This document shows positions 12,646 to 20,875 of a stretch of 23,879 bases of DNA, in pieces. Position 1 is the first letter of the stretch, and every line of letters starts with the position of its first letter. The notes below the pieces were generated by a model. That model had not been told where the DNA came from. It did not search any database and saw only the letters and a list, made by a program, of their open reading frames with translations. A program made the position numbers and the translations under genes. Source of the DNA: a virus; the IMG/VR virus record IMGVR_UViG_3300040806_000881, positions 1 through 23,879 of that record; one strand, written 5' to 3'.

Positions 12646-14617
12646 ACCCAATCAGGAATCCACTAAACGAGTTCCAGTACTGACCGGCACTCATCTGATA
12701 GTTGGTGTCGGCACTATAAACACGTATTTCTGCATAGTCGTTAGCGTTCATACGCATAACAGCAGAACCACTTCTGTTTCTGTCCTGACTCGCTGTCGTG
12801 TATTGAGCACCCTGATAAAGCCTAGTTTGCTCAACACCATTCTTATACAGGGAAATGACAAACTGAGTAGCGTTCTGGCTTACGTCAACATTGTACACGT
12901 TGAGAGTCGTGTTGAATTGATAGTTACCTGTGACGGGAGCGACGAACCTGTAGTTGGAAGTGTTGTAGTTACCACCGCTATCAAACAGTTCAGAATTGAA
13001 TGACATGATACTCCAGCCAGCACCATGTGTAGGGTTAGAGCCGCTGCGATAAGCGTAGAAGCATGGCTGGTTCGGCATCGTGACAGTACCGTCCTGATAG
13101 GTACGCATAGCAACTACTTGTGCGCCAGCCTGAGCATCCATCTCAACATCGAAGGTGTTGTCGTTACCTGCGCCACTACCCCTGTATTTGAGCGTCATCC
13201 CGTAATCAGAATCAGTTGAGAACTGATCTGTGCCAACACGGATGATGTCAATATCGGTGTTCTCTGCGTCAATCCAGAACACAGGATTCGGGTTAGTGGC
13301 ACCAGCAACGTCGTAGTAAAAACTGTGACCAGTTCTCATGTTGATATCGCCGTCAACGTCTAATTTGTACGACGGGGATGTCGTACCGATACCGACATTG
13401 CCAGACGAATCAATCGTCATCCTGTCATTGGTGCCATTAGTCTGAAATCTAAGTCTTGCACCGTTGGGGTTGCGAAGAACAACGTCGTCAGGGGAACCGT
13501 AAGTCGAACTGCTGGGAGTTTCTTTGTACAAAATGTGCGAATCTGATCCGACGCGATCAAACATGATTCCATTGCCGACAGGAACAACTATGTCACCATT
13601 TACATCCAGTTCTTGACTGGGTGCTGTTGTACCGATGCCGACACGGCCAGAATCGTCAATACGCATACGCTCTGAGCCGTCGCTATTGAATATAATGTTT
13701 GTGCCAGCCTGTTCATTGTTGTAGTCAGCGTCAATAATCAGCGACCCAACACCTGAACTTGCGCTAATGCGAGATTCTGCGTTTGTGTCCGTGTCGGTGA
13801 AAATGAGATAAGGGGTTGAGTTGCTGATGTGTATGTCCCCAGCCACATCCAGTTTGTACGCAGGTGTTGTTGTACCGATACCTAGCCGATTGTTCGTATC
13901 ATCCCAAACCAGATTGCTGGCATCACTAGAGAACGTACCACCTGAAGCAAACTGGATAGCACCATCAGTACCAGAAGCAGCAGCACTCGCTGCACCGACC
14001 TCAACCCATTGCTGGCTAGAACCGTCGTCATAGTAGACATAGGTCTTTGCTGTGGAGGTATCAAACCATAGGTCACCGTTAGAGGGGCTGCTGGGGGCGG
14101 TGTCGCTCGTGGTCATGGCGATCACGCCAGCGGTACCTACCTCAACCCACTGCTGAGAGTCACCGTCGTCGTAGTAAACGAACATCGAACCGGTGTCGGT
14201 TTCGTACCAGAGGTCACCAGACTCTGGGTCGGCGGGGGCACCGTCAGAGGTGGTAACGCTTGCACCACCACCGCCAGAAGCGATCTCCCACGTGCTGTTG
14301 GTGCGGATATAGAGAAGGTTGTTAGTGGTATCGATGGCGAGGGCACCATCAGGAAGACTCAGCGTCGGCGTACCAGCCGTCGTAACCGTAATAATGCCAC
14401 CGTCTGCCTGAAGGGCATCGTCAGTCTTGAGGCGATCAGCAGCGTCACGATAAAGGTTGACATCGCCAGCAGCAGCACCACTACCCCAAACGACCTTGCC
14501 CCCAGCCTCAAACTTGATGCGGTCATTTGTATCTCCAGCAACAGATACGGCAACAGCATCAGATGCTGCTGATGCAAGATCCCGTACTGTAATGCCTGTA
14601 GTGAACTTCTGAGCCAC
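12644..14617 (-). CDS. Tail fibre with C-terminal C1q-like domain
   Basis: 657 residues from GTG 14617 (AAGGAC about 8 nt upstream). Residues about 122-161 and 168-208 are two copies of a module (GDLWYETDTG / GDLWFDTSTA, then YYDDGxSQQWVEVG). Three GIGTT-P motifs start at 246, 328 and 409, each followed by LDVxGDI, a shaft repeat of about 81 residues. Residues about 517-657 look like a C1q/TNF-type jelly roll: FVAPVTGNYQFNTTL, ISLYKNG, an alternating hydrophobic strand AVMRMNANDYAEIRVYS, and the closing SFSGFLIG. C1q domains form trimers and bind diverse ligands, so this is a likely receptor-binding head. The last third is richer in A and T than the first third. Confidence 0.8.
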   Translation of the reverse strand: MAQKFTTGITVRDLASAASDAVAVSVAGDTNDRIKFEAGGKVVWGSGAAAGDVNLYRDAADRLKTDDALQADGGIITVTTAGTPTLSLPDGALAIDTTNNLLYIRTNSTWEIASGGGGASVTTSDGAPADPESGDLWYETDTGSMFVYYDDGDSQQWVEVGTAGVIAMTTSDTAPSSPSNGDLWFDTSTAKTYVYYDDGSSQQWVEVGAASAAASGTDGAIQFASGGTFSSDASNLVWDDTNNRLGIGTTTPAYKLDVAGDIHISNSTPYLIFTDTDTNAESRISASSGVGSLIIDADYNNEQAGTNIIFNSDGSERMRIDDSGRVGIGTTAPSQELDVNGDIVVPVGNGIMFDRVGSDSHILYKETPSSSTYGSPDDVVLRNPNGARLRFQTNGTNDRMTIDSSGNVGIGTTSPSYKLDVDGDINMRTGHSFYYDVAGATNPNPVFWIDAENTDIDIIRVGTDQFSTDSDYGMTLKYRGSGAGNDNTFDVEMDAQAGAQVVAMRTYQDGTVTMPNQPCFYAYRSGSNPTHGAGWSIMSFNSELFDSGGNYNTSNYRFVAPVTGNYQFNTTLNVYNVDVSQNATQFVISLYKNGVEQTRLYQGAQYTTASQDRNRSGSAVMRMNANDYAEIRVYSADTNYQMSAGQYWNSFSGFLIG

Positions 14618-14633
14618 GACTCAGTCCTTTCTA

Positions 14634-14649
14634 AGGGGCCGCAACCCCT
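14634..14649 (-). other. Short hairpin between two fibre genes
   Basis: AGGGG (14634-14638) and CCCCT (14645-14649) can pair around a 6-nt loop in the 36-nt gap between two fibre genes, immediately before the Shine-Dalgarno site of the next gene. Only 5 bp and no U-run, so it is a weak candidate for translational control. Confidence 0.3.
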
Positions 14650-14653
14650 ATTA

Positions 14654-16087
14654 TCAGCCCGTGACGACGACTCGATAAGCGCTGGTATTGGGAGCCGTAG
14701 CGAACGTCACCGTTACGGTGTTCGTGTTCGTACGGACCACATCAGCGATCACCGTGTCATACGTCGTGTTGTCAAACACCTGAACGATCACATCCTGCGT
14801 ACCGAAGTAGTGATTCACAGCGAACGATGTATTACTGGAGTCGCCCACATCCACAGCGGCAACTCGTGCCAATGTAGTGTTGGCGTACCCGCTGGTAGTC
14901 TCAGCGAGGTTGTCACGAGCGTCGGCGGCGGTGCTGGCACCGGTACCACCGTGAGCCACAGCGACATCGGTAGCCTCCCAGACACCAGTAGAAACCGTGC
15001 CCAGCGTAGTGATGCTGGACTGACCGACGTAGTTAGAGTCAATGTCGACGGCATCTGCACTAACACTGATTCGGTTAGACGTACCACCCACGGCGAGGGG
15101 GCTACCGGCTCCACCTGTAAGACCATCGCCAGCCACCGAAGCGTTAAGGTGAGTTTCCGTGATACCAGCGGCCTTGACCTGAAGGTCATCAGCGCTGATT
15201 TCAAGCGTGCTGTCATCGACATTGACATCCAGCGTGTTGGCCTGTGTCCCGCTCTTTGAGAGACCTTCACCAGCCTCAATCTGGCCAGCGCCAGAGAACT
15301 TAGCAAAGGTGAGTCCCGTGGTATCAAGAGTGACTGTACCGTTGTTCGTCAGCACCCATCCACTGTCAGCGTTGGCATCACCCTCTTCAACAAAGGTGAA
15401 CAATCCGGGGGTGACCTCAGCGTCAGAATCAGCGTCGGTAGAACGGGTCCAGTTACCGCTGGTGCTAACGACGTAAATACCGTTCTCAGAAGAAGTACCT
15501 TGATCCTTGACTAGGATACGGTCACCATCAGCGAGAGAGACATTGTCTACCGTCGTCGTAGTGTTGGTCAGGGAGATGTCTCCAGTAGTAGCAACACGCA
15601 CCGAAGCCTTAACGTCTAGACCGGAACGTGCTGCATCGACGTACCCCTTGTTGGCAGCATCGCTGGCATCGGTGGGAGCGACAAGGCCGGTGACCTTGTT
15701 GGCCGTGATGTCGTTGGCGGCAAAGTCACCGCTGGCGTCGCGAATGACCAGACGAGAAGCCGTAGCAGCAGCAGTAGCGTTATCCAACTTGGTCTTGTCA
15801 ACAGCAGACATGAGACCATCGACCGAAGTCGTGGCGTTGTCAATGCTAAGACTGACAGCACCGTCAGAGGCGGTGCTGACGTTGAGAGCGGTGGTGGTGG
15901 ACGAGACCGAGGTGAGCAGAATCAACCACTCGGTACCGTCATAATACTTCAGCGCATCTTCGGCACTGTTGTAAAAGAGTCGACCTTCAAAGTTGCCCGT
16001 AGTCGGGTCAGTCGTGTCGGTGTGAAACTTGGCATTGACCAGTTCGTTCTGCTTGAGGTCAATATTTGTTAAAAATTGCTGTGCCAC
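14654..16087 (-). CDS. Tail fibre protein, beta-structured
   Basis: 477 residues from GTG 16087 with AGGAGGT 5 nt upstream. N-terminus MAQQFLTNIDLKQNELVNA is a known opening for tail fibres of actinobacterial and other phages, followed by a FYNSAEDALKYYDGTEW module (residues about 38-54). The middle holds NKGYVDAARSGLDVKASVR and then DGDRILVKDQ, ENGIYVV, FTFVEEGDANADSGWVL, a well-known fibre module; HGGTGASTAADARDNL follows. The C-terminal about 60 residues (VNHYFGTQDVIVQVF to SAYRVVVTG) form a beta domain similar to the end of the neighbouring 158-residue protein. It is first of the large fibre genes after the capsid. The receptor is unknown. Confidence 0.8.
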   Translation of the reverse strand: MAQQFLTNIDLKQNELVNAKFHTDTTDPTTGNFEGRLFYNSAEDALKYYDGTEWLILLTSVSSTTTALNVSTASDGAVSLSIDNATTSVDGLMSAVDKTKLDNATAAATASRLVIRDASGDFAANDITANKVTGLVAPTDASDAANKGYVDAARSGLDVKASVRVATTGDISLTNTTTTVDNVSLADGDRILVKDQGTSSENGIYVVSTSGNWTRSTDADSDAEVTPGLFTFVEEGDANADSGWVLTNNGTVTLDTTGLTFAKFSGAGQIEAGEGLSKSGTQANTLDVNVDDSTLEISADDLQVKAAGITETHLNASVAGDGLTGGAGSPLAVGGTSNRISVSADAVDIDSNYVGQSSITTLGTVSTGVWEATDVAVAHGGTGASTAADARDNLAETTSGYANTTLARVAAVDVGDSSNTSFAVNHYFGTQDVIVQVFDNTTYDTVIADVVRTNTNTVTVTFATAPNTSAYRVVVTG

Positions 16088-16097
16088 TACCGACCTC

Positions 16098-16574
16098 CTA
16101 AGTCAGATACGCAGTGCCAGAAAAGGGTGCTGTAAATTCAATCTGAATCTCACTTGTGCTTAGGTATGTTACCGTACCTACAACCACCGTGCCGGTCGAA
16201 TTGACCACGGTAACAGATGGGTAACCCCCTAGGTCATGTGTGATAGTCCATGTTGACGAGGCCGCTCCCTGAATGTACACATTGCGTCTCGTTATACCGG
16301 AAGCCTGAAAGAAGGGGGTTGCTGGCCACCCTGATTCAGTCTTAGGCCCATAAATGTAATAAGGCTCTTGGGTGAAAAAATAGTAGTCCCCTACGATACC
16401 CAAATCGTTAGTAGGAGGATTAATGGCACCGCTAATGAGCGATGAACCAGCGGCACCCTGAGCACCGGTGCTGAAGACCTCAATCTGGGTAGTGGCGTCT
16501 ATGACCTCAATTACGTTAGTAATAGGGTCTACGACGACTTCATATACCTCATTGAAGACTTCGACGTTACTCAT
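16098..16574 (-). CDS. Small tail-fibre-like protein
   Basis: 158 residues; ATG overlaps the upstream stop (ATGA). Residues about 1-35 are beta (VYEVVVDPITNVIEVIDATT), followed by a short collagen-like TGAQGAAGSS stretch. The C-terminal part (about 105-158) has STWTITHDLGGYPSVTVV, then VVVGTVTYLSTSEIQIEFTAP and FSGTAYLT. This HxLG-xP-V ... F-AxFSGTA pattern is a C-terminal domain frequent on phage fibre and appendage proteins and resembles the end of the next fibre. Probably a short virion appendage. Which partner it binds is not visible. Confidence 0.65.
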   Translation of the reverse strand: MSNVEVFNEVYEVVVDPITNVIEVIDATTQIEVFSTGAQGAAGSSLISGAINPPTNDLGIVGDYYFFTQEPYYIYGPKTESGWPATPFFQASGITRRNVYIQGAASSTWTITHDLGGYPSVTVVNSTGTVVVGTVTYLSTSEIQIEFTAPFSGTAYLT

Positions 16575-16927
16575 ATCCTAAATACGTCCGATCTGATGAC
16601 AAACGCACCCAGAAGTAGACGAGTCACTTCACCGCTGCTGGAGGTGAGTTCCAGTGTGTAGGTGTATTGACTCGGGGCGATATCCATATCATCTGCTGAT
16701 ACGGACAATGTGATAGTACCTGCATCACCACCGAGAGAGATGCGACCGTTAGCGGTGCTGAGGGTCAGCACAATGTTAATGGCAGTTGTCTTCTCTCGGA
16801 TAACCATCTCAGCGCTGTAGCCAGATAGGTCGATCAGGTTATTGTTAGCGTCTTTCCACTTGATGACCTGAGTGAACGTGGCACCCTTGTCAGCAGTGAA
16901 ACCATAGGTTGCCGCAAGTGCAGTCAT
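16571..16927 (-). CDS. Putative baseplate/fibre-associated beta protein (BppU-N-like)
   Basis: 118 residues, all beta-rich. It begins with a YGFTADKGATFTQVIKWKD strand pair, then LIDLSGYSAEMVIRE, and ends TYTLELTSSSGEVTRLLLG. The sequence GATFxxxIxWKDxxxNxIDLSGYxAxMxIR is the pattern of small phage proteins related to the N-terminal domain of baseplate upper proteins, which often sit beside fibre genes. It is first of the genes after the capsid hairpin and overlaps the next gene (ATGA). A likely adaptor that attaches a fibre to the virion, but direct evidence is lacking. Confidence 0.6.
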   Translation of the reverse strand: MTALAATYGFTADKGATFTQVIKWKDANNNLIDLSGYSAEMVIREKTTAINIVLTLSTANGRISLGGDAGTITLSVSADDMDIAPSQYTYTLELTSSSGEVTRLLLGAFVIRSDVFRI

Positions 16928-16950
16928 CGTTAGTCTCCTCTACAGACTGG

Positions 16951-16985
16951 AAAGGGACGGGGGCGCTGTGGCCCCCGCCCCTTCT
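16951..16985 (-). terminator. GC-rich hairpin downstream of the capsid gene
   Basis: On the minus strand GGGGCGGGGGC (16981-16971) pairs with GCCCCCGTCCC (16964-16954) over 11 bp with one G-T pair, around a 6-nt loop (CACAGC), then TTT. It lies 26 nt after the major capsid stop and before the fibre block. The U-run is only three bases, so it may be a partial terminator or an RNA-stabilising hairpin that lets capsid mRNA accumulate more than fibre mRNA. Confidence 0.6.
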
Positions 16986-17010
16986 ACCAGTACCTTAGTT
17001 GGCGGGTTTA

Positions 17011-18093
17011 TCAGGAGATAGCGCCACCAAGCGTGTTGAGGATGACACGGGACTCGTGGGTGATCATACCGAAGCCCCAGATGGCGTACCATGCCAAGCC
17101 GTGCTCACGACCGAAGTCGATCACACCACCGTCACGCAGTTCAACCGGGAGGCTGATGGCGTGACCGAAGGCATTGTCACCAATCATGATGGCGTTGTAT
17201 GACTCAGTGTTCGTGTCGCCACCAACACCCGAGTCAGGGAGGCCAGCGGCAATGGCGCTGGTGTCCAGACCGCGAGTGACCTGCGTGGTCTCAATGAACA
17301 CGACGTCGTAGATACGACCGATCTCACCGAGCATGAAGTTACCGGGGGCGGCGTACTTCGTGACTTCGATGAACTCCGGCCAATCACGGAGCGCACGGCT
17401 CTGCGACGGGTGAACGAAGCAGACGTAGGTGTCGCCCAAGCGCGGGATGTTCTGACCAGCGAGAACCTCAACTGCGTCCTTGATGGAAGCAGGCGAGAGG
17501 TATCCCGGTGAAGCAGCGGTGCCGACCGTGCCAGCATCGTACGGGCTGAGTGCGCCACGAGCCGAAGCAGCGGTGCGACCGAAGACGACGCTAGGAGCGA
17601 CGGCTGAGCCACCACCGAACGGAACTGCGTTCTGGTACAGGGTGTTACGTGCCTGCGTGTCCATGGACTGAGCCATGTGACGACCGAGGAGACGTGAGGC
17701 CGAAGCCATGACGTCATCGAAGGCTGCGTTGAGGAGCAGTTCGGTGACGGCAACAGCCTTACCGTGCTCCTTGACGGTGATCTGGATCTGCGAAGCGGTG
17801 AGCGACACCGGCTCCATACGCACACCCTCGGTGAGTTCCGACCCAGTCTGGTCGACATCGAGGTTGTTGTAACGCATGAAGTTGATGGTCAGACCGGGCT
17901 GAACGCCGAGTTCGGTCTTCTTGACGGCGAACTGCTCAAAGCGAAGCACTGGCATCGCTTGGAACAAGATCTCCTTCGACCAGATCTGCTGGATTGCTGG
18001 GGAGAGAGTGGCGTCAGACGAGTAGCCGGTCGTGGTAATCGAACCAAGATCGGCTCCGGTGATCGCGCCACCTGCGGGTGCGGGAAGGGCCAT
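17011..18093 (-). CDS. Major capsid protein, N4-gp56 family
   Basis: 360 residues from ATG 18093 with GGAGG about 8 nt upstream. Family-like features: LSPAIQQIWSKEILFQAMPVL near residue 30, FEQFAVKKTELGVQPGLTINFMRYNNL (about 52-78), LTEGVRMEP, then ITVKEHGKAVAVTELL. This is the layout of the N4-gp56-type HK97-fold capsid family (N4 gp56 has about 401 residues). Hydrophobic strands such as IGRIYDVVFIETT and the C-terminal GLAWYAIWGFGMITHESRVI fit the A domain. About 420 copies or more form the icosahedral head. It follows scaffold and portal, the standard order, and precedes a hairpin. Confidence 0.9.
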   Translation of the reverse strand: MALPAPAGGAITGADLGSITTTGYSSDATLSPAIQQIWSKEILFQAMPVLRFEQFAVKKTELGVQPGLTINFMRYNNLDVDQTGSELTEGVRMEPVSLTASQIQITVKEHGKAVAVTELLLNAAFDDVMASASRLLGRHMAQSMDTQARNTLYQNAVPFGGGSAVAPSVVFGRTAASARGALSPYDAGTVGTAASPGYLSPASIKDAVEVLAGQNIPRLGDTYVCFVHPSQSRALRDWPEFIEVTKYAAPGNFMLGEIGRIYDVVFIETTQVTRGLDTSAIAAGLPDSGVGGDTNTESYNAIMIGDNAFGHAISLPVELRDGGVIDFGREHGLAWYAIWGFGMITHESRVILNTLGGAIS

Positions 18094-18133
18094 TAGATTA
18101 TCCTCCGTGGGATATTGGGTTGATGGTTAAGTT

Positions 18134-18913
18134 TTATCGACCTCTAAAAGAGGCTGATGCCAAGAGCCTGTCTCGGACTTGTGCGTACTGATCCATCGAC
18201 ATCCCGGCAATATCCGCCGAAGTGTAGGTTTGCTGCTCCGTCATATTCTCCAATGGCCCAGATGGGGTTGATCCCGTTGCCGGGACTCCCCGCAGACGCT
18301 GCTGTTGAGGCATCGCCTGCTGGATATTCTCCAGAATAGCAGAAGTTCTGGTTTTTACAGCCGAAATTGCGCTTTCAATCTCATCTTCTGTGTTGCCACG
18401 AATAAAATCCAGCAACTCAGGCATGATGTTGTCTTGCTCTTCGGCAATACGGCGGGACTTGAACGACTCCAACTCCTGAAAGCGGCGCTCCTGCTCAAGC
18501 ACTGCCTTCTGAGCCTCAGATTCCTGCTGAAGCGTGGTGAACTTCTCCTCCCACTCCTGCTGAGCAGTATTGATGCGCTGTTGGAACTCATCCTCTTTCT
18601 TCATGAGGAGTTCCTTGGCTGACATCTCTTCTTCCTCACGGAGGCGACGCTCTTCTGCCTCACGGGCAGCAATCTCCTCTGCGAGTCGCTTCTGCTCTTC
18701 GCGCTCGTGGTTGAAGATCTCCACTTGCTCCTGCAACTTGGAAATCTTGTCGTACAACTTGTCCTTCTCCTGACGGCGGATGGCCTCTACCTCATCCTGC
18801 GAGAACATGCGAGTGTTCGCTTCACGCTGAGTGGTGGGGGCTACCTGTTCAGGAGCGGCCTGTTGGACAGGGGTATCAATGGTGACAGCGTCACCAGTCA
18901 TTTCTTCTGACAT
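18134..18913 (-). CDS. Capsid scaffolding protein
   Basis: 259 residues from ATG 18913 with a GAGG site about 8 nt upstream. Residues about 35-150 are a long, highly charged coiled coil rich in Glu, Gln, Lys and Arg (EEIAAREAEERRLREEEE). A flexible Gln/Pro/Gly-rich region follows (about 200-225), and a C-terminal helix ends MSMDQYAQVRDRLLASASFR. This organisation, a central coiled coil with a short C-terminal capsid-binding helix, is typical of scaffolds encoded between portal and capsid genes. It guides shell assembly and is lost before packaging. No serine protease motif is seen in it, unlike fused protease-scaffold proteins. Confidence 0.85.
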   Translation of the reverse strand: MSEEMTGDAVTIDTPVQQAAPEQVAPTTQREANTRMFSQDEVEAIRRQEKDKLYDKISKLQEQVEIFNHEREEQKRLAEEIAAREAEERRLREEEEMSAKELLMKKEDEFQQRINTAQQEWEEKFTTLQQESEAQKAVLEQERRFQELESFKSRRIAEEQDNIMPELLDFIRGNTEDEIESAISAVKTRTSAILENIQQAMPQQQRLRGVPATGSTPSGPLENMTEQQTYTSADIAGMSMDQYAQVRDRLLASASFRGR

Positions 18914-18965
18914 TGTTTCTACCTCACGTAGTCATGCTTATATGGCTTGAATGGATTCCGTATTG

Positions 18966-20663
18966 TCAGTCTGAATCGGGCACACGTCGTTGAGCCAAGT
19001 TGGCTCCGTATGCTCGCTGCACCAATTGATTTACTGCGTCGCCGGAGGGGGCAACCCCCGGCATTACTCCCGATCCCTCTTGTGCGGAACCGGCAGAAGT
19101 GACATCCGACCCACCAGCGCTGGTAACTCCATCGCCGTTGGCAGGCTGTGCCCCATCTGGGGATACCATACCAGTAAGGGCCATAACGGATGCGGATATC
19201 TGTGCGTTGAGAAGTTCGAGAGCGCCCTGATCCATGGCGTCGTCACGCAACTCCTCAAAGACCTCGGCCATCTTCTCGTTCGGGAACTCTTCACCAAGGG
19301 CACGTAGAGCGCCTCGCTTAGATTCAAGTCCCATAGCCATCTTGGCCTGCAACTCATTCAACTTGATCAACTGGTCGACCGGCAATGGATCAGGCCAGTG
19401 GATAGCCGTACGATATGTCATTGGATCACGAGGATCTAGCATTTGCATCTGGTCCGGCTCTGGGAATGTCGCCTCTGCCGGGTTCCACTGCAAGGACATT
19501 GGTTCGTGTACCGCCTGAGTGCGGATGATGAGTTCGTTCAACTGAACGAGTCCCTTAGTGAAGTGGGTCCGCTTCATGTGATAGCGGTTCATCATCGGCT
19601 GGTACTGGATAGCGAGGGCCACACCAGAGGTGTTGGAGATTGGCTGAGTCCTACCGAGAGCGGACTCGGGGACGCCAGTAATCTCGTGCATGGCCTGCTT
19701 GATGACCTCTAGGTACTGCAATGCACCAGACATCTCGCCTTTAGATTCTAGGTTATACACGCGAGAGTCTTTAGGTAGACCAGCCCATACCTTCTTAGCG
19801 CCACGCTCTAACTGTGAAGCCTTGGCACCGGTGATGATGGTCACGGGGGCGCTGTGGTAGTTGATGATGTCCGAAACCTCGGACATCTTTTCATTCATCT
19901 CGCGGTTCAGCGGGATGATGTCCCAGATGTCAGACTGTCCCCACGGTGATGAGGAAATACTGACGTTAGGAATATGGATAACAGGTACCTTACCGATGGG
20001 GTTCTCATACTGGTCGATCAACTCATCGTTGATGTACTGCTCAACAGTCTCATCGGTGAGAATCTCAGTAAAGGTGTAAACCTGACGGGTGCCCTCGGGG
20101 CTGGTGCCCCAGAACCGGTACTTCAACTTGAAGCGAAGAATACGATCACGGTCGTGAGGGTGATACTCGGGGAAGCAGTGAGCGGGGTTTAGGGGAATGA
20201 TACGGGTTTTACCAGAATGGATAACACCTAGGGTGTCCTCCCATGGCTCTTCGTATGCGACTTTGACGAAGCAGTCACCGGTGACACCGGCCAACTGACC
20301 CATCTCCCACAGAACCTTGCTCTTGTCGTTGTCGACTTCCCAGACCTTCTGTAGAAGGTGGGGGATGATCGCACCAGTTGCTTCTGGGGTCTTGAACTGG
20401 ACGCCACGACCAAAGCAGAAGTTCGTGATGTAGTCCGACATGGTGCGGACGTAGTTCAAGTAGATGTTCTGCTCACCCATCTCACGGCGGTGAGACCAGT
20501 GGTGACCGAGATACCACGCCCATGCTGCTGAGTAACGGTTTAGGCGAGGGCCATGAATTTCAAACTCTTCGTCGGCCAGTTCAACCAAGCCAAGGGGCGA
20601 TATAGCGACAGTAAGGTCGCTGGAACTAGCCCTATAACTTGGAGACCAAAAATCAACTGGCAC
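18966..20663 (-). CDS. Portal protein
   Basis: 565 residues from GTG 20663 with GGGAG 6 nt upstream (20674-20670). Features typical of portals: YLGHHWSHRREMGEQNIYLNY near residue 50, a stretch GDCFVKVAYEEPW (about 150), then IPLNPAHCFPEYHPHDRDRI, and a conserved portal core in the second half with ITGVPESALG and SGVALAIQYQPM. The last about 60 residues are Gly/Ser/Ala-rich and disordered. The dodecameric portal forms the unique vertex through which DNA is packaged and ejected. It resembles SPP1 gp6-type portals more than the T4 gp20 type. Scaffold and capsid genes follow directly. Confidence 0.9.
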   Translation of the reverse strand: MPVDFWSPSYRASSSDLTVAISPLGLVELADEEFEIHGPRLNRYSAAWAWYLGHHWSHRREMGEQNIYLNYVRTMSDYITNFCFGRGVQFKTPEATGAIIPHLLQKVWEVDNDKSKVLWEMGQLAGVTGDCFVKVAYEEPWEDTLGVIHSGKTRIIPLNPAHCFPEYHPHDRDRILRFKLKYRFWGTSPEGTRQVYTFTEILTDETVEQYINDELIDQYENPIGKVPVIHIPNVSISSSPWGQSDIWDIIPLNREMNEKMSEVSDIINYHSAPVTIITGAKASQLERGAKKVWAGLPKDSRVYNLESKGEMSGALQYLEVIKQAMHEITGVPESALGRTQPISNTSGVALAIQYQPMMNRYHMKRTHFTKGLVQLNELIIRTQAVHEPMSLQWNPAEATFPEPDQMQMLDPRDPMTYRTAIHWPDPLPVDQLIKLNELQAKMAMGLESKRGALRALGEEFPNEKMAEVFEELRDDAMDQGALELLNAQISASVMALTGMVSPDGAQPANGDGVTSAGGSDVTSAGSAQEGSGVMPGVAPSGDAVNQLVQRAYGANLAQRRVPDSD

Positions 20664-20707
20664 TATGTGCTCCCGTCAGACGTACGTACACTAAACAGAA
20701 TAGCAGA

Positions 20708-20875
20708 TTACTTTCCGCTCTTCTTCTTCTTTGCGGCGTTCATGTTGTCAACAAGATTCGGGTAAGGACGACCCGCTTTCTTGGCAGAAGCCTTAGCCTT
20801 GGCCTTCTGCGAGGGCGTCAACTTCTTGTCGGACTTTGTTGGGTCTTTCTTGTCCCAGACCTTCTTTTCTGCCAT
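20708..20875 (-). CDS. Small lysine-rich conserved phage protein (55 aa)
   Basis: 55 residues, too short for usual ORF cut-offs. ATG 20875-20873 overlaps the preceding stop (TAATG), which indicates translational coupling; the stop is TAA 20710-20708. The sequence opens MAEKKVWDKKDPTKS, contains LTPSQKAKAKA and GRPYPNLVDNM, and ends in a Lys run. Seventeen Lys and one Arg give a very basic, probably disordered chain. Proteins with the motif AKKAGRPYPNLVDN are, from memory, common next to portal or terminase genes in phages of aquatic bacteria. Function is unknown; nucleic-acid or capsid binding is a guess based on charge. Confidence 0.75.
   Translation of the reverse strand: MAEKKVWDKKDPTKSDKKLTPSQKAKAKASAKKAGRPYPNLVDNMNAAKKKKSGK

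Noticed and set aside
17184-17858. 224-residue Arg/Ser-rich minus-strand frame within the capsid gene
   Set aside because: A shifted reading of the clearly identified major capsid gene; composition is typical of an out-of-frame shadow.
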